NCBI GenBank assembly: GCA_003218935.1
Contig: QHPA01000284.1
Location: forward strand, 1-5,324
Reading direction: 5' to 3'
DNA from: Verrucomicrobiota bacterium
GTDB taxonomy: Bacteria > Verrucomicrobiota > Verrucomicrobiia > Limisphaerales > AV2
DNA length: 5,324 nt
Below are positions 5,094-5,324 of this stretch, piece after piece. Each line of letters begins with the position of its first letter. Within the stretch, counting starts at the first letter, position 1. The translations under genes and the position numbers were made by a program. Below the pieces are notes generated by a model. That model was given only the letters and a program-made list of their open reading frames with translations. It did no database searches and had not been told where the DNA came from.

Positions 5094-5324
5094 ATGGCAA
5101 CGAATTCGCAATGCTCCCCCCTTCGCGCCTCACGCCTGGTCATCATCGCCGGCCCGACTGCCGTTGGAAAATCCAGCGCGGCGCTGTCGCTCGCAGAGCG
5201 GATCGGCGGCGAAATCATCTCCGTCGATTCGATGCAGGTCTATCGCGGCCTGGACATCGGCACGGCCAAACCGTCGGCACAGGAACGGAAGCGCGTGCCG
5301 CATCATCTGATTGACGTCGTCGAG
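5094..5324 (+). CDS. miaA: tRNA dimethylallyltransferase, N-terminal part
   Basis: MiaA transfers the dimethylallyl group from DMAPP to N6 of A37 in tRNAs that read codons starting with U. The frame opens at ATG 5094 and remains open to the window edge, giving 77 residues. It contains the P-loop GPTAVGKSS (20-28), then [20 protein letters not shown] (40-59), the substrate-contact block with the DSxQVY signature, then VPHHLIDV (68-75). All are characteristic of the N-terminal third of MiaA; the rest lies outside. The 15 or so residues before the first strand (RLVIIAG) are slightly long, so a start further in is possible, but no later ATG precedes the P-loop in frame. It follows lspA by 27 bases on the same strand and is probably co-transcribed. 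Confidence 0.95.
   Translation, partial: MATNSQCSPLRASRLVIIAGPTAVGKSSAALSLAERIGGEIISVDSMQVYRGLDIGTAKPSAQERKRVPHHLIDVVE

Noticed and set aside
4308..5111. 267-residue minus-strand open frame opposite lspA
   Set aside because: Antisense of lspA extended through the repeat elements; the plus strand carries all LspA catalytic blocks.

Overview
The window looks like a chromosomal segment of a moderately GC-rich bacterium, most likely a member of the Verrucomicrobiota (Pedosphaera/Limisphaerales-like). This assignment is inferred from three things: the 'putative ABC exporter' type membrane protein, the style of the ECF sigma-factor remnant, and the hairpin repeats between genes. No taxonomic search was possible. 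All gene calls rest on reading motifs by eye.

Layout. Positions 1-269 hold the start of an unrecognised minus-strand gene that runs off the left edge. A very good sigma-54 (-24/-12) promoter match lies just upstream at 334-349, pointing into it. Positions 534-3025 are a two-gene minus-strand operon: an ABC ATPase (2288-3025) followed by its multi-spanning permease (534-2291), joined by an ATGA stop/start overlap. Positions 3026-3490 carry no convincing gene. They hold a long palindrome (3144-3233) with a conserved flank, and one weak coding-like frame. Positions 3491-4060 encode a small rhomboid intramembrane serine protease on the plus strand. Positions 4061-4562 are a gene-poor mosaic: an inverted repeat whose left arm supplies the rhomboid stop codon, a C-terminal fragment of an ECF sigma factor (minus strand), and two palindromic elements. 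The window ends with lspA (lipoprotein signal peptidase, 4563-5066) and the 5' part of miaA (tRNA dimethylallyltransferase, from 5094), close together on the plus strand.

How it fits together. Most of the intact genes act at the membrane (ABC exporter, rhomboid protease, LspA), but nothing shows that they form one pathway. lspA-miaA is a housekeeping pair. The ABC pair is a self-contained exporter of unknown substrate.

The most interesting signal is between the genes. Three palindromic elements share the boundary words CCATGAACC / GGTTCATGG or a close variant. Two of them also share a 29-nt flank (25/29 identical). One ends at the point where the sigma-factor fragment is cut off, and another sits immediately in front of lspA. 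This looks like a dispersed, fold-back repeat family that has shaped this locus.
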